64,000 nt of DNA from Streptomyces sp. R44 (lineage in GTDB: Bacteria > Actinomycetota > Actinomycetes > Streptomycetales > Streptomycetaceae): NCBI RefSeq assembly GCF_041053105.1, contig NZ_CP163444.1, positions 6,294,501 to 6,358,500 of the forward strand, written 5' to 3'. The notes under the pieces are model-generated. The model saw only the letters and a list, made by a program, of their open reading frames with translations. It did not search any database and was not told the DNA's origin. This document shows, in pieces, positions 63,520-64,000 of the stretch. The number at the start of each line of letters is the position of its first letter. Position 1 is the stretch's first letter. The translations under genes were made by a program, and so were the position numbers.

Positions 63520-64000
63520 ATGGCTCCCAGCCCCGTCCCGGCCCCCGGCCGCCCCACCACCCAGTCGCCCGGACCCGCCTCCGGACACACGTCCGGTGCC
63601 GGCATCGCGTTCCCGCGCGCGACGCGGCCCCCGGAACTCCCCTCGGTGCACGGTGCGCTCGTCTGCGTGGCCCTGCCCGCCCTCGCCGTCTGCGCCGAGC
63701 ACGGCCAGCTCACCGGGGAAGGACCCGAGGGGGTGTACGAGGCGGGGCGGCGGCTCCTGTCCCGCTGCGTCCTGCGGGTGGCGGGACGCGAACCGGTCGC
63801 GCTCCAGGGCCGCATGGCGGCCGCCGACCGGGCGGTGTTCCTCGGGGTCCTCCGCGTCCCCGGGGACGCGGGCCCCGACCCCGCCCTCACCGTCGAACGC
63901 ACCCGGAGCGCCGACGGCACCGAACGGATCACCCTGCGCAGCGCCGCGGCACGGCCGCTGCGGCTCCCCGTGGAAGTCGCTCTGGGGACGGATCTCGCGG
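63520..64000 (+). CDS. Glycogen-debranching-type N-terminal domain protein (partial, runs off the end)
   Basis: About 160 residues to the window end, no stop. After a Pro-rich start (MAPSPVPAPGRPTTQ), VHGALVCVALPALAVCAEHG, QLTGEGPEGVYEAGRRLLSR, CVLRVAGREPVALQGRM and VERTRSADGTERITLRSAA match the N-terminal domain of bacterial amylo-alpha-1,6-glucosidase-like proteins. The start is uncertain: in-frame GTG 63394 would overlap the DUF4192 stop. Ribosome sites are weak for both. Confidence 0.75.
   Translation, partial: MAPSPVPAPGRPTTQSPGPASGHTSGAGIAFPRATRPPELPSVHGALVCVALPALAVCAEHGQLTGEGPEGVYEAGRRLLSRCVLRVAGREPVALQGRMAAADRAVFLGVLRVPGDAGPDPALTVERTRSADGTERITLRSAAARPLRLPVEVALGTDLA

Noticed and set aside
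63401..63520. ATG 63401 as start of the last gene
   Set aside because: Not in frame with the debranching-type domain; ATG 63520 or GTG 63394 are.
1..64000. CRISPR arrays, tRNA, rRNA, transposases, integrases
   Set aside because: Tandem repeats found have no spacers; no cloverleaf, rRNA or transposase signature noticed on reading.

Overview
The window is a GC-rich actinobacterial chromosome segment, almost certainly Streptomyces. Codon third positions are strongly G/C, GTG starts are common, many genes have a TANNNT hexamer immediately before the start codon and no Shine-Dalgarno (leaderless type), and the order miaB...miaA-dapF-rshA-hflX...lexA-nrdR-nrdJ...rnhB...recQ matches my memory of the conserved Streptomyces core (lexA, nrdR and nrdJ are SCO5803-SCO5805 in S. 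coelicolor). I saw no rRNA, tRNA, insertion sequence, prophage or CRISPR array. All identifications come from reading the sequence and translations; nothing was searched.

Region A (1-18350) looks accessory. It has the tail of an unknown protein, a non-standard glutamyl-tRNA synthetase, an MFS exporter with an F420/FMN-type oxidoreductase, a LysR regulator, an EamA exporter, a YCII-LuxR fusion regulator carrying a TTA codon, and a tautomerase. A compact operon then runs from 8034 to 16628: maleate isomerase/Asp-Glu racemase-type enzyme, FAD monooxygenase, second racemase-family enzyme, a possible 35-residue ORF, HemB, HemA, an ADP-forming acyl-CoA synthetase and HemL. HemA+HemL make 5-aminolevulinate from Glu-tRNA and HemB makes porphobilinogen, but no hemC or hemD follows. 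The HemB lacks the usual zinc cysteines. I read this as a dedicated 5-aminolevulinate/porphobilinogen supply for an unknown metabolite rather than the heme locus. An OsmC/Ohr protein and a CaiB/AMACR-type CoA enzyme close the region.

Region B (18333-37107) looks like core genome: a NarL-type two-component pair with a DedA protein, a Nudix hydrolase, a DeoR regulator, the tRNA modification genes miaB and miaA around small conserved genes, dapF, a RelA/SpoT homolog (rshA), a secreted M1 peptidase, hflX, and two duplicated secreted serine-protease lipoproteins.

Region C (37435-43761) is an NRPS-independent siderophore (NIS) locus: class III aminotransferase, IucA/IucC synthetase, GNAT acyltransferase, second IucA/IucC synthetase. 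It has no visible hydroxylase, decarboxylase or iron box. Two of its genes carry short tandem repeats at the 5' end, one of which breaks a reading frame.

Region D (43812-64000) is genome maintenance and nucleotide metabolism: a DinG-like helicase, lexA with a LexA box, nrdR-nrdJ with tandem NrdR boxes, a TerD protein, an arylamine N-acetyltransferase, small conserved proteins, a histidine phosphatase, an ADP-ribosylglycohydrolase, a TetR/DHA2-exporter pair with twin operators, rnhB, a RecQ fused to a phosphoribosyltransferase-like domain, a DUF4192 protein, and the start of a glycogen-debranching-type protein running off the end.
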